Positions 1 through 9,767 of a DNA stretch of 41,957 nucleotides are shown here, piece by piece. The notes under the pieces are model-generated. The model did not search any database, had not been told where the DNA came from, and saw nothing but the letters and a program-made list of their open reading frames with translations. Numbering within the stretch: position 1 is the stretch's first letter; the number at the start of each line of letters is the position of its first letter. Made by a program: the position numbers and the translations under genes. Source of the DNA: Xanthomonas bromi (GTDB lineage Bacteria > Pseudomonadota > Gammaproteobacteria > Xanthomonadales > Xanthomonadaceae); the NCBI RefSeq assembly GCF_900092025.1, contig NZ_FLTX01000059.1, positions 1 through 41,957 on the forward strand, in the 5' to 3' direction.

Positions 1-898
1 TTTGCTGCCTGCGCTTGCATTACAGATGCAGCAGTTTTCGATCGCGCATCGCGATGCGCCAACGCGTCCGTTCGTGCAGGGCAGCGATTTGCGCCTGGAT
101 CTGCAGACACGCGCCGATGCGCGCAACCTGAGCAGCCTGCGCGATGCCACGCGCGCGCATCTGGTGTTCGCCGATGCCCGCGTGCCGGATCTGCGCGCAT
201 ACAACCGTTATCTGCCGCAGCAGCAGCTGCGTTTCGATGGCGGTAATGGCGTGCTCAGCGGCGATCTGCAGATCGAGCCGGGCGGACGCATCGGCAAGGG
301 CGGTTTGCGCATCGGTGCGCGTGCAGCGCGGCTGCAGTTTGCCGGTTTGGCATTGCGCGGCGATGTGGAAGCGGATCTGCGCCTGCAACGCGGCGATCTG
401 CGTGCCGAAAATTTCAGTCTCGATGCCAGCAGCATCCAGCTGCGCAATGTCGGATTCACCGGCCCGGACGGACAGCGCCGCGATGGCTGGTGGGCGCGGA
501 TCGTGCTGGACGACACGCGCATGCAATGGCGACAACCGGTCGGGGTGGATGGGCGTGTGCGCATCCAGGTGCGCGATCTGGCGTTCTTGATGGCGTTGTA
601 TACACGCGACCGTTCGATTCCGGACTGGATGCTGCGGCTGGTTGATGCGGGGCAGGCACAAGTGACCGCACGCGCGCACTGGCAAGGGGAGACGGTCATC
701 GTCGACCGGTTGCAGGCACACAACGAACGCTTTCAGGTCGATGCGCGTCTGCGATTGCAGGGCAGCCAGCGCAGTGGCAGCCTATTGGCACGCTGGGGAA
801 TGCTGAGTGCGGCGGTGGGCTTGCGCGGCGATGTGCCCGAATGGCATCTCCTGCGTGCGCCGGAGTGGTATCGCACACAGCCGGAGCTGTTGCGCTGA
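1..898 (+). CDS. C-terminal part of a large beta-rich protein (AsmA/TamB-like), 5' end outside window
   Basis: The frame is already open at the window edge, so only the last ~298 residues are visible. They alternate short hydrophobic and charged segments (repeated LRLDLQ, GDLQIEP, ADLRLQRGDL, DARLRLQG patterns), as in the repetitive beta-strand regions of AsmA/TamB/YhdP-type envelope proteins. No catalytic motif is visible. The stop is TGA at 896-898 and the gene is followed by a terminator-like hairpin near 1031-1064. The family assignment is by texture only; a plain hypothetical protein is the alternative. That it is coding is well supported by length and GC-rich codon use. Confidence 0.6.
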   Translation, partial: LLPALALQMQQFSIAHRDAPTRPFVQGSDLRLDLQTRADARNLSSLRDATRAHLVFADARVPDLRAYNRYLPQQQLRFDGGNGVLSGDLQIEPGGRIGKGGLRIGARAARLQFAGLALRGDVEADLRLQRGDLRAENFSLDASSIQLRNVGFTGPDGQRRDGWWARIVLDDTRMQWRQPVGVDGRVRIQVRDLAFLMALYTRDRSIPDWMLRLVDAGQAQVTARAHWQGETVIVDRLQAHNERFQVDARLRLQGSQRSGSLLARWGMLSAAVGLRGDVPEWHLLRAPEWYRTQPELLR

Positions 899-997
899 CG
901 GCCGCAGCGCTGGCTCGGATGTGAAGAAAAACACCAGTTCTGTACTGCTTAGTATTGTTTTGCAGTGCAGCGTGCAAGTCGGATTCGGGGCGCGCAC

Positions 998-1070
998 TAT
1001 GCTCCTGCATCCCGACGTGGGGGAGGGAGCAAAGCCCGCTGGCAGTTCGCTGCAAGCGGGCTTTTTATTG
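998..1070 (+). terminator. Rho-independent terminator, possibly the 3' end of a small RNA
   Basis: AAAGCCCGC (1031-1039) pairs with GCGGGCTTT (1056-1064), a perfect 9-bp stem followed by TTTTTATT. It may end the gene that stops at 898, but it lies 130 bases downstream. A TATGCT -10-like hexamer at 998-1003 would start a transcript of about 55-60 nt ending exactly at this hairpin. A small RNA is therefore possible. Its -35 region is weak. Confidence 0.6.
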
Positions 1071-1176
1071 CCTGAACGTTGCCGGGTCGAGCGCTCACTC
1101 GCGCCAGAGCCTCAGCCAGAAACGCCGGTGACGCTCCACTGCCGGGCGCGCTGCAGTCGCCAGAGCCGAAGGCTTA

Positions 1177-2094
1177 TTACTGCAGCTCCAGCAGCCACAG
1201 CGCGCTGCCGCCGGTGATGAACAACCGCCGTTGCTCCAGATCGAACGTGCAATTGGAGGCTGTCTGCGGTGTCGGCACCAGACCGAGCCGTTGGCCGTCG
1301 CTGTCGAAGATGCACACGCCGGCGCCGGAGCTGCTCCACAGCCAGCCCTGGCGGTCCACGCAGAAGCCGTCCGGCAGGCCATCGGGAACCACCGCGAAGC
1401 GGCGCCGGTGGTGCAGCGCCCCATCGCGCCAATCGAAGGCGGTGATGTCGGGCTCGCCTGAGCCGCCTTCGGGCGTCTGCGATACGTACAGCACGCACTC
1501 GTCGGGCGAGAACGCCAGCCCGTTGGGGTGATCCAGGCTGACCATGCACTGCAGGGCGCCGCCATCGGGCGGCAGCCGATAGACGCCGTGATGGTCCAAT
1601 TCCTGCAGGCCAGGGCAGCCCTGGCTGGGCTTGCGCAGCCCGAACGGCGGGTCGGTGAACCAGATCGCGCCATCGCGCGCCACGATCAGATCGTTCGGCG
1701 AATTCAGCCGTTTGCCCTCGAAACGCCCCACCAGCAAATGCGCCCGGCCGTCGACATCGCTGCGGGTGATCGCGCGGCGCCCATGTTCGCAGTGCACCAG
1801 GCGCTGTTGCGCATCCACCGCATTGCCATTGGTGAAGGCGGTGGCGTCCAACAGCACGTCCACCGCGCCGTCCTCGCGCCAGCCAAGCACGCGGCGGCCC
1901 ACCACATCGCTCCACACGAGCGTGCGCTGCGCTTCCCACCAAGCCGGGCCCTCGCTCCAGGTGGCCTGGTCGTAGAGGGTCTGCAGGCGCGCGTTGCCCA
2001 GCCGCGCCGCCAGCGCCGCGTGCTGCGAGGTGGGTGGCGGGCAATCGGCCGGCTGGGCTGCACCGGGGCAGCGGACGCGGCAGTGGCTGTCCAT
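1177..2094 (-). CDS. SMP-30/gluconolactonase/LRE family protein
   Basis: 305-aa six-bladed beta-propeller of the SMP-30/gluconolactonase/luciferin-regenerating family. These enzymes are metal-dependent and usually hydrolyse sugar lactones. The family metal-site positions are visible: WSEGPAWW (Glu) near the N-terminus, [13 protein letters not shown] (Asn), [11 protein letters not shown] (Asn) and [11 protein letters not shown] (Asp). The start at 2094 was chosen because its ATG shares one base with the TGA of the upstream cupin gene (TGATG). This indicates translational coupling, and the open frame further upstream has no family similarity. The substrate cannot be told from sequence; a pathway shared with the coupled cupin protein is an inference. 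Confidence 0.88.
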   Translation of the reverse strand: MDSHCRVRCPGAAQPADCPPPTSQHAALAARLGNARLQTLYDQATWSEGPAWWEAQRTLVWSDVVGRRVLGWREDGAVDVLLDATAFTNGNAVDAQQRLVHCEHGRRAITRSDVDGRAHLLVGRFEGKRLNSPNDLIVARDGAIWFTDPPFGLRKPSQGCPGLQELDHHGVYRLPPDGGALQCMVSLDHPNGLAFSPDECVLYVSQTPEGGSGEPDITAFDWRDGALHHRRRFAVVPDGLPDGFCVDRQGWLWSSSGAGVCIFDSDGQRLGLVPTPQTASNCTFDLEQRRLFITGGSALWLLELQ

Positions 2095-2612
2095 CAACGC
2101 GGCGCCGGATGGCCGAACGGATGCGCGGTCGCCGCCCCCGGCGATTGCGCGAACTGCACCATCATCTGCAGGCAGGGCGTATCGCCCAGCTGGCCGGAGC
2201 GGTGACCGCGCGCATCGGTGGTGCCCTGATCCTGGCCGAAGTGGATGTCGCCAGGACCCATTTCCACGCGTGTGCCGTCGCCGGTTTCGATGAACCAGCG
2301 GCCACGCAGCGGAATGACCCATTGCGGGTGCGGGCTTTCATGCCAGTCGCCCACCCAGCCCACCGGCAGCACCGCGAACTGGATGCCGAGCACCTCGCCC
2401 GGAAACGGTCGCAACCACTGCGGTGCGGCACCGCCACCCACGCTCTTGCTGCCGAAGCCGGGCAGCTGCGAAAGGTTGAGGCGGCTGTTGCCATCCGGTC
2501 CGGTCCACAGATGCAGGAAGGGCAGGCTGGGCGGCACTGCAGGATCGTTGCCATCGGTGTGCAGCGGGATCTGCGAGGGCAGCGACTGGGCGGCCAATGG
2601 AGTGGGCGACAT
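2094..2612 (-). CDS. Cupin-domain protein
   Basis: 172-aa protein with a single small beta-barrel cupin core. The stretch [26 protein letters not shown] and the following [13 protein letters not shown] carry the glycine/histidine pattern of cupin motifs 1 and 2 (His, His and Glu candidates for metal binding). It could be a sugar isomerase, a dioxygenase-like enzyme or a sensor; nothing seen decides this. It is the first gene of a two-gene unit with the SMP-30 lactonase, joined by a one-base TGATG overlap. The gene is divergent from glnE across about 160 bases. Confidence 0.82.
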   Translation of the reverse strand: MSPTPLAAQSLPSQIPLHTDGNDPAVPPSLPFLHLWTGPDGNSRLNLSQLPGFGSKSVGGGAAPQWLRPFPGEVLGIQFAVLPVGWVGDWHESPHPQWVIPLRGRWFIETGDGTRVEMGPGDIHFGQDQGTTDARGHRSGQLGDTPCLQMMVQFAQSPGAATAHPFGHPAPR

Positions 2613-2774
2613 GGCGGGGCCTCGTGCGAAAACCGCAGTGCAGCATGGGCGTCGTCAGGGCCGCGTAAGCGAGAGGTTCGAAGCGGCGAAATGCTGCATG
2701 CCATGTGGCCATCGCTGTGTGGCATGGCGCCCATGCGTGCACCACCTGTGCGGCAGGGATGCCAGAATCCCGCT

Positions 2775-5600
2775 ATGTCGATGCCTACCGTTGCCCCGTC
2801 TCCTGCGCTCACCGCTCTGATCGAGCGGGCCGTGGCGCGTGTCCGTCAATCGCTGCCTGCCGAGCAGGAGTGGCCGGGAGGCGATTTCGATCGGCAGCTT
2901 GCGCAGGTCGCACTCGCCAGCGATTTCGCGCTCGACACCTTGGCGCGGCAACCGACGTTGTTGCAGCACCTGGCACACCCCGATCCGCCACCGCTGCCAT
3001 TACCGCAGCTCGATCCAGCGCAGCCACAGCTGTGGCCTGCGCAATTGCGGCGCTACCGCAGCGCCGAATCCACGCGCCTGGTATGGCGCGATGTGCTCGA
3101 TCTGGACAACGTGGACGCCACCCTGGCCGGCGCGACCCGGCTGGCCGAAAACTGCCTGCAATGCGGCCTGCACGCCTTGGAACTGCAATTCGACAGTCGC
3201 CATGGAAACGTCATCGCCGAAGACGGCAGCGTGCAACGGCTGGTGGTGTTCGGGCTGGGCAAGCTGGGCGGTGGCGAGCTGAATTTTTCATCGGACGTGG
3301 ATCTGGTATACGCCTATCCGCAGGGCGGCCAATCCGACGGCGCGCGTCCATTGGCAGCAGAAGAATATTTCGCACGGTTGGGCCAGCAGCTGGCCAAATT
3401 GCTCGACGAAACCACCGCCGAAGGTTTCAGCCATCGTGTGGATCTACGCCTGCGCCCGTTCGGCACCGCCGGCCGCGTGGCGTTGTCGTTCACCGGCATG
3501 GACCAGTATTTCCAGCGCGAAGGACGCGATTGGGAGCGCTACGCCTGGCTCAAGGCACGCGCGGTGGCCGGCGATATCGACGCCGGCGAAGCGTGGCTGG
3601 AGACGCTGCGGCCGTTCGTCTACCGGCGTTATCTGGACTTCACTGCGCTGGACGGCTTGCGCGAAATGAAGGCGGCCATCACCGCCGAAGTGGCGCGCCA
3701 CGATCGTCTGGACGACATCAAGCGTGGCCCCGGCGGGATTCGCGAGATCGAATTTCTGGCGCAATCGCTGCAACTGATACGCGGCGGGCGCGAGCCGAGT
3801 CTGCGCGAGCGCCGGCTGTTGCCCGCACTGCAGGCGCTGGTGGCGGCAGGCCAGATCGACCAGGAGAATGGCCAGGCGCTGACCACCGGATATCGTTTTC
3901 TACGCCGCCTGGAAAATCGCCTGCAGATGTTGCGCGATGCCCAGACCCACGCATTGCCGCAGGCGCCGCTGGATCGCGAGCGCATTGCGCTGGGCCTGGG
4001 CTACGCGGATTGGTCGGCCCTGCTGGACGCGCTGGCGCCGCAGCGCACGCGCGTTGCTGCCGAATTCGCCGAGCTGCTGGCTCCGCGCGTACGGGCCATC
4101 GCACCGGACGCGCTGGCCGACTACTGGCGCGCGCTACCGCAGGGCGATGCAGCGCCGTTGTCGGGGATTGGCTTGAACGATCCTGGCGGCGCGCATCAGG
4201 TGCTGGCCGACTTTGCGCAGTCGTCCGGCGTGCGCGCGCTGTCCGATAGCGCACGTGCGCGGCTGGATCGGGTGATGCCGGCATTGCTGCATGCGGCCAC
4301 CCGCGCCAGCCAGCCGGACGCGGCGGTGCGCCGCATGCTCGGCCTGCTGCAGGCCACCTTGCGTCGCACCAGCTACCTGGCCTTGCTCGACGAGCAACCC
4401 AGCGCGCTGACACGCTTGGTCGATGTGCTCTCGCGCAGCGCGCTGCTGGCCGAGCGGCTGGCGGCGTATCCGTTGCTGCTGGATGAATTGCTCGACACCC
4501 GCATCAGCGGCCCGCTGCCGGATCGCGCAGCGCTGCACGCGGCCTGCACCGACAGCTTGCACATCGACGACACCGAAGCGGCGCTGCGTGAACTCAACGA
4601 ACATCGGCTTGCACTGAGCTTCCGGATTGCACTGGCCACGCTGGATGGCCGCCAGCAGGCGGTGGAGAGCACTCGGCAACTGGCCTGGCTTGCCGAAGCC
4701 GTGGTGCAGACCGTGCTGCACCTGGCGCGCAGCGACATGGTGGCAGCGCATGGACATGTGCCCGGCGGCAGCTTTGCCATCGTCGGTTACGGCAGCTTGG
4801 GCGGGCTGGAACTGGGCTTCGGATCGGATCTGGATCTGGTGTTTCTCTACGATCATCCAGCCGAGGTGGACGCCTCCGACGGCACGCGCCCACTGGAAGC
4901 CGGGCGCTGGTTTGCGCGGCTTGCGCAGAAGGTGATGGCATTGCTGGCCGCCGAGACCGGCGCCGGCCGGCTGTACGACATCGATGTGCGACTGCGCCCG
5001 GACGGCGGCAAGGGCGCGCTGGTGTCCTCGCTTGCCAGCTACCGCGAATACCAGCGCGAACGCGCCTGGACCTGGGAGCATCAGGCGCTGGTGCGTGCAC
5101 GTGCGGTTGCCGGCGACGCTGCGCTTTGCGATGCATTTGCCCAGGTGCGTCGCTATACGCTGATGCGGGTGCGCGATACCGAGCAGTTGCACGAAGATGT
5201 GCGCAAGATGCGCGCCCGCATGCGTACCGAGCTGGACCGCAGCGATGCCGCCCGGCTGGATCTCAAGCAAGGTGCCGGTGGCCTGGTGGATCTGGAATTC
5301 GTGCTGCAGGCCGGCGTGCTCGGCTTGGCAGCACAGCACCCACCGCTGCTCGACGCCTGCGACACGCCGGCGTTGATCGACGCGCTGGCGCTCACGCACT
5401 GGCTACCGAACGACAGCGCTGCACCACTGCATCAGGCGCATGCAACGCTGGTGGATGCCGGCCTGAGTTGCACGCTGGATTGCCGCCCGCGCCTGATCGC
5501 ACCGACGCCGGCCATCCAGCAGGCACGTGGCATCGTTTTCAACGCAGCGCGGGTGCAGGGCCTGGCGTTTCCGCTGGGCAAGGATGAAACAGCGCTGTGA
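2775..5600 (+). CDS. glnE: Bifunctional glutamine synthetase adenylyltransferase/deadenylase
   Basis: GlnE adenylylates (inactivates) and deadenylylates (activates) glutamine synthetase in response to PII and glutamine. The 941-aa product has the standard duplicated build. An N-terminal adenylyl-removase nucleotidyltransferase domain carries [19 protein letters not shown] (about residues 160-178). A C-terminal adenylyltransferase domain carries [19 protein letters not shown] (about 671-689). Each is followed by the helical GlnD-like segment ([14 protein letters not shown] and [13 protein letters not shown]). The start ATG at 2775 (MSMPTVAP) gives the usual family length; the frame is open further upstream, but that part lacks similarity. 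An internal ATG two codons later is an alternative. Confidence 0.97.
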   Translation: MSMPTVAPSPALTALIERAVARVRQSLPAEQEWPGGDFDRQLAQVALASDFALDTLARQPTLLQHLAHPDPPPLPLPQLDPAQPQLWPAQLRRYRSAESTRLVWRDVLDLDNVDATLAGATRLAENCLQCGLHALELQFDSRHGNVIAEDGSVQRLVVFGLGKLGGGELNFSSDVDLVYAYPQGGQSDGARPLAAEEYFARLGQQLAKLLDETTAEGFSHRVDLRLRPFGTAGRVALSFTGMDQYFQREGRDWERYAWLKARAVAGDIDAGEAWLETLRPFVYRRYLDFTALDGLREMKAAITAEVARHDRLDDIKRGPGGIREIEFLAQSLQLIRGGREPSLRERRLLPALQALVAAGQIDQENGQALTTGYRFLRRLENRLQMLRDAQTHALPQAPLDRERIALGLGYADWSALLDALAPQRTRVAAEFAELLAPRVRAIAPDALADYWRALPQGDAAPLSGIGLNDPGGAHQVLADFAQSSGVRALSDSARARLDRVMPALLHAATRASQPDAAVRRMLGLLQATLRRTSYLALLDEQPSALTRLVDVLSRSALLAERLAAYPLLLDELLDTRISGPLPDRAALHAACTDSLHIDDTEAALRELNEHRLALSFRIALATLDGRQQAVESTRQLAWLAEAVVQTVLHLARSDMVAAHGHVPGGSFAIVGYGSLGGLELGFGSDLDLVFLYDHPAEVDASDGTRPLEAGRWFARLAQKVMALLAAETGAGRLYDIDVRLRPDGGKGALVSSLASYREYQRERAWTWEHQALVRARAVAGDAALCDAFAQVRRYTLMRVRDTEQLHEDVRKMRARMRTELDRSDAARLDLKQGAGGLVDLEFVLQAGVLGLAAQHPPLLDACDTPALIDALALTHWLPNDSAAPLHQAHATLVDAGLSCTLDCRPRLIAPTPAIQQARGIVFNAARVQGLAFPLGKDETAL

Positions 5601-5646
5601 GTGCGGTGGCCGGGGCGCTGCTGCACTCAACGGACACGCTGGGGCG

Positions 5647-6207
5647 TCATCCGGTCTGCGGACGCGGCGCGCTACGCCATAGCAACGCGCGAAATGGGCC
5701 GAGCAGACACACGCCCATGCCCAGCTTGACCGCCAGATCGCCGGCAGCCCAGCTGATCCACGGCAGGCCCACGCCCGCAAAGGCGATGCTCCAGAAGAGC
5801 GTGGTATCCAAGGTGGCGCTGCAGGTGGTGGCCACGATCGGCGCGCGCCACCAGCTGCCGTTGCGCAAGCGGTCGAACACGCGGATGTCCAGCAATTGTG
5901 CCGCGATGAAGGCGCTGCACGAGGCCGCCGCAATCCGTGGCGTCGCCAGCCAGAACGACAGCAGCACCGCCAACGCGAACCCGCACCAGGCCACGGTGCG
6001 TGCCGCGCGTGGCCCGAAGCGACGATTGATCAGGTTGCTCACCAGGAACGCCAACGGATAGGAGAACGCGCCCCAGGTCAGCCAGTCGTTGATCGGGTAT
6101 TGCACCAGGATGTTGGACAACAGCACCACCGCACCCATCGCCAACACAGCCCAGGTCAATGCGCGGGCGGTGAGCGGTGCGAACGCAGGCGACGAAGCAA
6201 GACGCAT
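5647..6207 (-). CDS. yhhQ: VUT/YhhQ-family queuosine precursor transporter
   Basis: 186-aa multi-pass membrane protein of the VUT family. The E. coli member YhhQ imports the queuosine precursors preQ0/preQ1 across the inner membrane. About six hydrophobic segments are visible. Family-typical stretches include NILVQYPINDWLTWGAFSYP, FLVSNLINRRFG, the cytoplasmic LDIRVFDRLRNGSWW, and ATLDTTLFWSIAFAG near the C-terminus. The ATG at 6207 places the first hydrophobic helix properly; the open frame upstream is low-complexity and unlike the family. The gene converges on glnE. I looked for a preQ1 riboswitch in the upstream bases and did not see one. Confidence 0.85.
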   Translation of the reverse strand: MRLASSPAFAPLTARALTWAVLAMGAVVLLSNILVQYPINDWLTWGAFSYPLAFLVSNLINRRFGPRAARTVAWCGFALAVLLSFWLATPRIAAASCSAFIAAQLLDIRVFDRLRNGSWWRAPIVATTCSATLDTTLFWSIAFAGVGLPWISWAAGDLAVKLGMGVCLLGPFRALLWRSAPRPQTG

Positions 6208-7077
6208 GGCGACATGGTGCTGAGTGGGCACGTGATTATCCCCGCCATGGCGGATGTGGACCAGTGCATCAACGCTGTCGACCGCGACAGCATCGACACG
6301 TGACGGCTCCATCGTGCGTTGCGTGCGGGAGGATGCCTGGATGGCCCGCGGCGATCGACTTGGCGCTTGCCTGCGTCGCGTTGGCGGGCACAAGCGCGTG
6401 CGTTCGTGGCGATCCACACGATCGGTAACAGCGTCGGCACGCTCTGCCGGCAGACGAGATGGCAAGTCTCTTTGCGGCGACCTGGTGTCCTCATCGGTTG
6501 CATGTGCGCGTCACGCACGATCGACCGCATCGTCGGGACGTGGTGATTGCACAGAACAGGGCAGGTCTCACTACAGTGGAGGTGCCGTCGCCGTGTGCAT
6601 GTGCGCTGCATGCGTAGGTGCATGTGCTCGCGGCGAGCGCGTGCAACCGTTAGACATCGACGCGGCGACGTGTCGTGGAGCATCACTTGTGGCAGGGCCG
6701 GCGCGCCTCGCTGGCGGCGACACAATCTCGCTCGCCGGCATTTCGGTAGCGAACATCGCACGTATCGTCACTGCACACGTCGCAGTCGTGATGAACGATG
6801 GTCGAGCGTGCAATCCCAGCGATATGCCGATGCCCAGAAAGATAGCCGCTGAAGACAGCAGTGTCGCGATGGTGCACCTCGACAGTTCGCGGCCCTGTTT
6901 ACCGCATGCAGCAAGGTCATGTCGCAGGTAGCGCGTTCGGGGCAGCCATCGGTCGCGTCGACACATGCCTCGGGTTTCGGTGGGGACATGACGCGCATCG
7001 TTGGTCTGCGATCAATCGTGCCCCCCCTGCGCTGCCACTCCGTCCTCGCCTATTCGCGTTACTCCCGGAGAGATACC
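6208..7077. other. 870-bp region without a recognisable gene
   Basis: Frames are open on both strands (for example 6254-6931 plus, 6156-6761 minus), but their translations are rich in Arg/Ser/Cys with no domain, signal peptide or normal Xanthomonas codon pattern. A 12-bp palindrome CCGCCATGGCGG sits at 6242-6253. The region must hold the promoters of the divergent yhhQ and S53 peptidase genes. I cannot place them with confidence. Confidence 0.6.
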
Positions 7078-8955
7078 ATGCTTGATCGTATTCGCCGTCG
7101 GCCCCTGCTGGCTGTCGCGTTGTCTACCTCGCTGGCCGCAGTCGGCATCGCCAATGCGGCCACGACCGTTCCCGACGCCAGGATTGCCGCGATGACGGCG
7201 ACCTTGCGTGCAGCGCCGGTGTCCTTCGACGTGCATCTGCCATCGCGCGATCAGGCCGGCCTGGACGCCTTGCTGGCGGAGGTACACGATCCGTTGTCGC
7301 CCCAGCACCACAAGTGGTTGTCGGTGGCCGAGTTCCAGCGCCGATTCGGCCCGGAGCCGGCGCAGCTGGCGCAGGTGCGTGCCGCCTTGCAGGCCGCGCA
7401 TATGCGCGTGGTCCAGCAAGGAGCGACCTTGCATGTCAGCGCGAACGCGGACAGCGTGGAGCGGCTGTTCGCCGCGCCGTTGGTCGCCGATCTGAAGGCC
7501 GGCCAGCAGGCACGTCTGGCCGCTGCCGCTCCGCTGCAGCTGCCGGCGGCGCTGCGTACCAGCGGTGCAACCGTCACCGGCCTGACCCGTGGCCTGCCGC
7601 CGGCGCACATGAATTCGCGATTGGTGGCCAGCGATCCCAGCAACCGCTATGGCGAGGGCACCACGAGTTATTGGTACAACGATCTCAAGCAGGCCTACGG
7701 CTATCCGTCCTACCAGACGATGATCGGTGCGCCAGGGCAGCAACACCGGCTCGACGGCAGCGGCAGCACGATCGCCATCCTGATCAGCAGCGACGTGCTG
7801 GATTCGGATATCGCCGCGATGTTCGAGCACGAGCACTTCAGTCGGTATGCCGGCAACCATGCCAATCCGACGCTGTACGCACGCCGCTATGTGGCTGGCG
7901 CCAAACCCGGCCTGCAGGACGGCAATGACGATTCGGCGCGCGAGGCGACGCTCGATGTGGACATGGCGCTTGGCGGCGCACCGGGCGCGCATGTGCTGTT
8001 GTACGTGGTCCCCGATCTCACCATCGATTCCATCCTGGCAGGCTACCGGCAGATCGTGCAGGACAATGAGGCGGACGTGGTCAGTTCCTCGTTCGGGATT
8101 TGCGAGCAGTTTTTCACCGCAGCCTACAACGATGGCAAAGATTTCAGCGCCGTCGCAGGCCTGTTCGATGCGGTCTTCAAGCAAGGCAACGCGCAGGGCA
8201 TCACCTTCGTCGCCTCCAGCGGCGACAACGCCGGCCTGGAATGCCCGGACGCGGAGTACATGGTGCATGGCAAGAACGGCCGTTACATCCCCAGCGTGGA
8301 GTGGCCTGCCGCCAATGCCCATGTGACCGCGGTCGGTGGTGGCAACCTGCGCACCGCCTACAAGAAGGGCAGTCTGGATGCGAGCTACGTCAGCGAAAGC
8401 GCCTTTGCCGATCCGCTGAAAGCAGAGGATCCCTATGGCGTCGGCGCACTGCTCAGCGGCGGCTACTGGGGTGCCGGTGGCGGCGTCAGTACGCTGTTCC
8501 AGCGTCCGGCGTATCAGTTGCGCGCGCTAGGCGGCACGCGGACCTCGATGCGCACCCTGCCCGATGTGGGCATGCTGGTCGGCGGTTGCCCGGGCATCGC
8601 CGTGCGTCCTTGTCAGCAGGGCACCAGCTCGGTGTCCGTCTACTTTGCCGGTGCCATCAACAAGGTGATCGTTACCAGCGTGGCGGCGCCGGAGTTTGCC
8701 AGCGCGGCCGCATTGCTCGTGCAGAAGCAGGGCCGGCAAGGCAATCTCAACGACTACCTGTATCGCCTGGCCGCCAATGGCCCGGAGGCCTATCACCGCG
8801 GCATCCCCGGCAATAACGGGGTGGTCGGTAACGATGTGCCGATCGCCGGTAAATACAACTACACCACCGGCCTGGGAACCCCGATCGTGCGGTTGATGAT
8901 CGGTGCGCTGGACGCCGCGCCGGCAGGCATTCCGCGTTCTCCCAGCAATCCGTAA
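7078..8955 (+). CDS. S53-family (sedolisin) secreted carboxyl peptidase
   Basis: 625-aa secreted serine-carboxyl peptidase precursor. An N-terminal signal peptide (Arg-rich start, hydrophobic core, cleavage after GIANA near residue 27) is followed by an activation prodomain (pro-kumamolisin type, about residues 30-220). The S53 catalytic domain comes next. The Glu/Asp pair is E289 and D293 in REATLDVD, the oxyanion Asp is D383 in SSGDNAG, and the nucleophile is S534 in TSVAAPEF. The calcium site near GKYNYTTGLGTP closes the domain. The ATG at 7078 has a good ribosome site (CCCGGAGAG). The family is active at acid pH, and Xanthomonas members are extracellular. The usual GTSAAxP context is altered to VTSVAAPEF. 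Confidence 0.92.
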   Translation: MLDRIRRRPLLAVALSTSLAAVGIANAATTVPDARIAAMTATLRAAPVSFDVHLPSRDQAGLDALLAEVHDPLSPQHHKWLSVAEFQRRFGPEPAQLAQVRAALQAAHMRVVQQGATLHVSANADSVERLFAAPLVADLKAGQQARLAAAAPLQLPAALRTSGATVTGLTRGLPPAHMNSRLVASDPSNRYGEGTTSYWYNDLKQAYGYPSYQTMIGAPGQQHRLDGSGSTIAILISSDVLDSDIAAMFEHEHFSRYAGNHANPTLYARRYVAGAKPGLQDGNDDSAREATLDVDMALGGAPGAHVLLYVVPDLTIDSILAGYRQIVQDNEADVVSSSFGICEQFFTAAYNDGKDFSAVAGLFDAVFKQGNAQGITFVASSGDNAGLECPDAEYMVHGKNGRYIPSVEWPAANAHVTAVGGGNLRTAYKKGSLDASYVSESAFADPLKAEDPYGVGALLSGGYWGAGGGVSTLFQRPAYQLRALGGTRTSMRTLPDVGMLVGGCPGIAVRPCQQGTSSVSVYFAGAINKVIVTSVAAPEFASAAALLVQKQGRQGNLNDYLYRLAANGPEAYHRGIPGNNGVVGNDVPIAGKYNYTTGLGTPIVRLMIGALDAAPAGIPRSPSNP

Positions 8956-9005
8956 CGGGCAGTGTCGCTGTGCTGGCGAGGGGGTTGCCTTGTCGGTGCG
9001 GTGAG

Positions 9006-9053
9006 GGAGCGGTAGAGCGCACAGTGCGTGGTAGTGCTGTGCGCTCTTGCTCC
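9006..9053. terminator. Strong hairpin downstream of the S53 gene
   Basis: GAGCGCACAG (9015-9024) pairs perfectly with CTGTGCGCTC (9037-9046). An outer GGAGC/GCTCC pair (9006-9010, 9049-9053) extends it. There is no U-rich tail, so it could be a terminator of weak type or an mRNA 3'-end stabiliser shared by the convergent genes. The rest of 8956-9093 holds nothing recognisable. Confidence 0.45.
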
Positions 9054-9093
9054 GCTTCGAGGGTTGGGTGCGCGACCGATGGGCGATGCAAGG

Positions 9094-9767
9094 TCACCGC
9101 CGCCCGCAGGAAGGCAACACGCACGCATCGCGACCCGAATAGACAGCCACCCTGGTCCACGGCGGTGGCCGCTGTGGCCCGACGGTTGCCCCGCAACGCG
9201 CCCGCCTGCAGGTGATCGCCGTGCAGGCAGCGCTGTTGCTCAGCGCGTTGAAATCACCAGCTGCGGCTGCTGTATAGGCCGCCGCGTCGCTGGTGGGCAG
9301 GAACGCCAGGGCCTGGCCTTGCGGCGCATGCACGGTCCAGCCACTGCCGGCCGGGCTGGGCTGGGCTGGAACGACACCATGTCGCCAACCCGAAACCCGG
9401 CTGCCGGGTCGTCCTGGCGCGCGGGCCAGCGCAGCATCACGGTCGCCTCAGGCTGTTGCGGATCCTGCAGCCTGACCTCGCGTTCGCCCGCGGGCAAGGT
9501 CTGCACCGCGTCGACCCGCATCGGCGGCAGCGTGCCTGCGCGCGGTTGACCGCTGCCATTGCGCATCGCGTCTACTGCCGTCGAGGAGGCAACGAACGGA
9601 GAAGCGACCATAGCGCTGCCGACGAACACCGGGACAGACACCGCCAGGGCGGCATAGAACTGCGATTTCTCGGCTGGGGTGGTCATCTCCCCGGCCTGCA
9701 CGCACGTTGGCAATAGGGTGGCGAGCGACAGAGCAGCGGCAAACCGGGCAAACAGCAGGCGCGTCAT
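9094..9767 (-). pseudogene. Secreted protein gene, frameshifted by a 5-bp tandem repeat
   Basis: The ATG at 9767 overlaps the TGA of the DUF2145-like gene (ATGA). It starts a signal peptide (MTRLLFARFAAALSLATLLP...VQA) and a protein with no recognised domain. The frame runs well to FQPSPA and then enters an implausible Arg/Pro-rich tail ending at 9240. Removing one of three AGCCC units (minus strand; GGGCT x3 at 9353-9367 on plus) restores FQPSPAGSGWTVHAPQGQA and a plausible continuation ending near 9094. It is therefore either a frameshifted pseudogene or a phase-variable gene in the OFF state. The exact original 3' end is uncertain. Confidence 0.65.

Noticed and set aside
1528..2205. 225-codon plus-strand frame
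   Set aside because: Antisense to the SMP-30 and cupin genes, whose motifs are clear.
4134..5399. 421-codon minus-strand frame
   Set aside because: Antisense to glnE, no domain or ribosome site.
5598..5629. TGAGTGC/GCACTCA hairpin as glnE terminator
   Set aside because: Seven-bp stem with an 18-base loop and no U-tract; too weak to call.
6208..6330. preQ1 riboswitch upstream of the YhhQ-type transporter
   Set aside because: The expected function would suit it, but no preQ1-I/II consensus or pseudoknot-like pairing was seen.
7012..8322. 436-codon minus-strand frame
   Set aside because: Antisense to the S53 peptidase gene; composition-driven.
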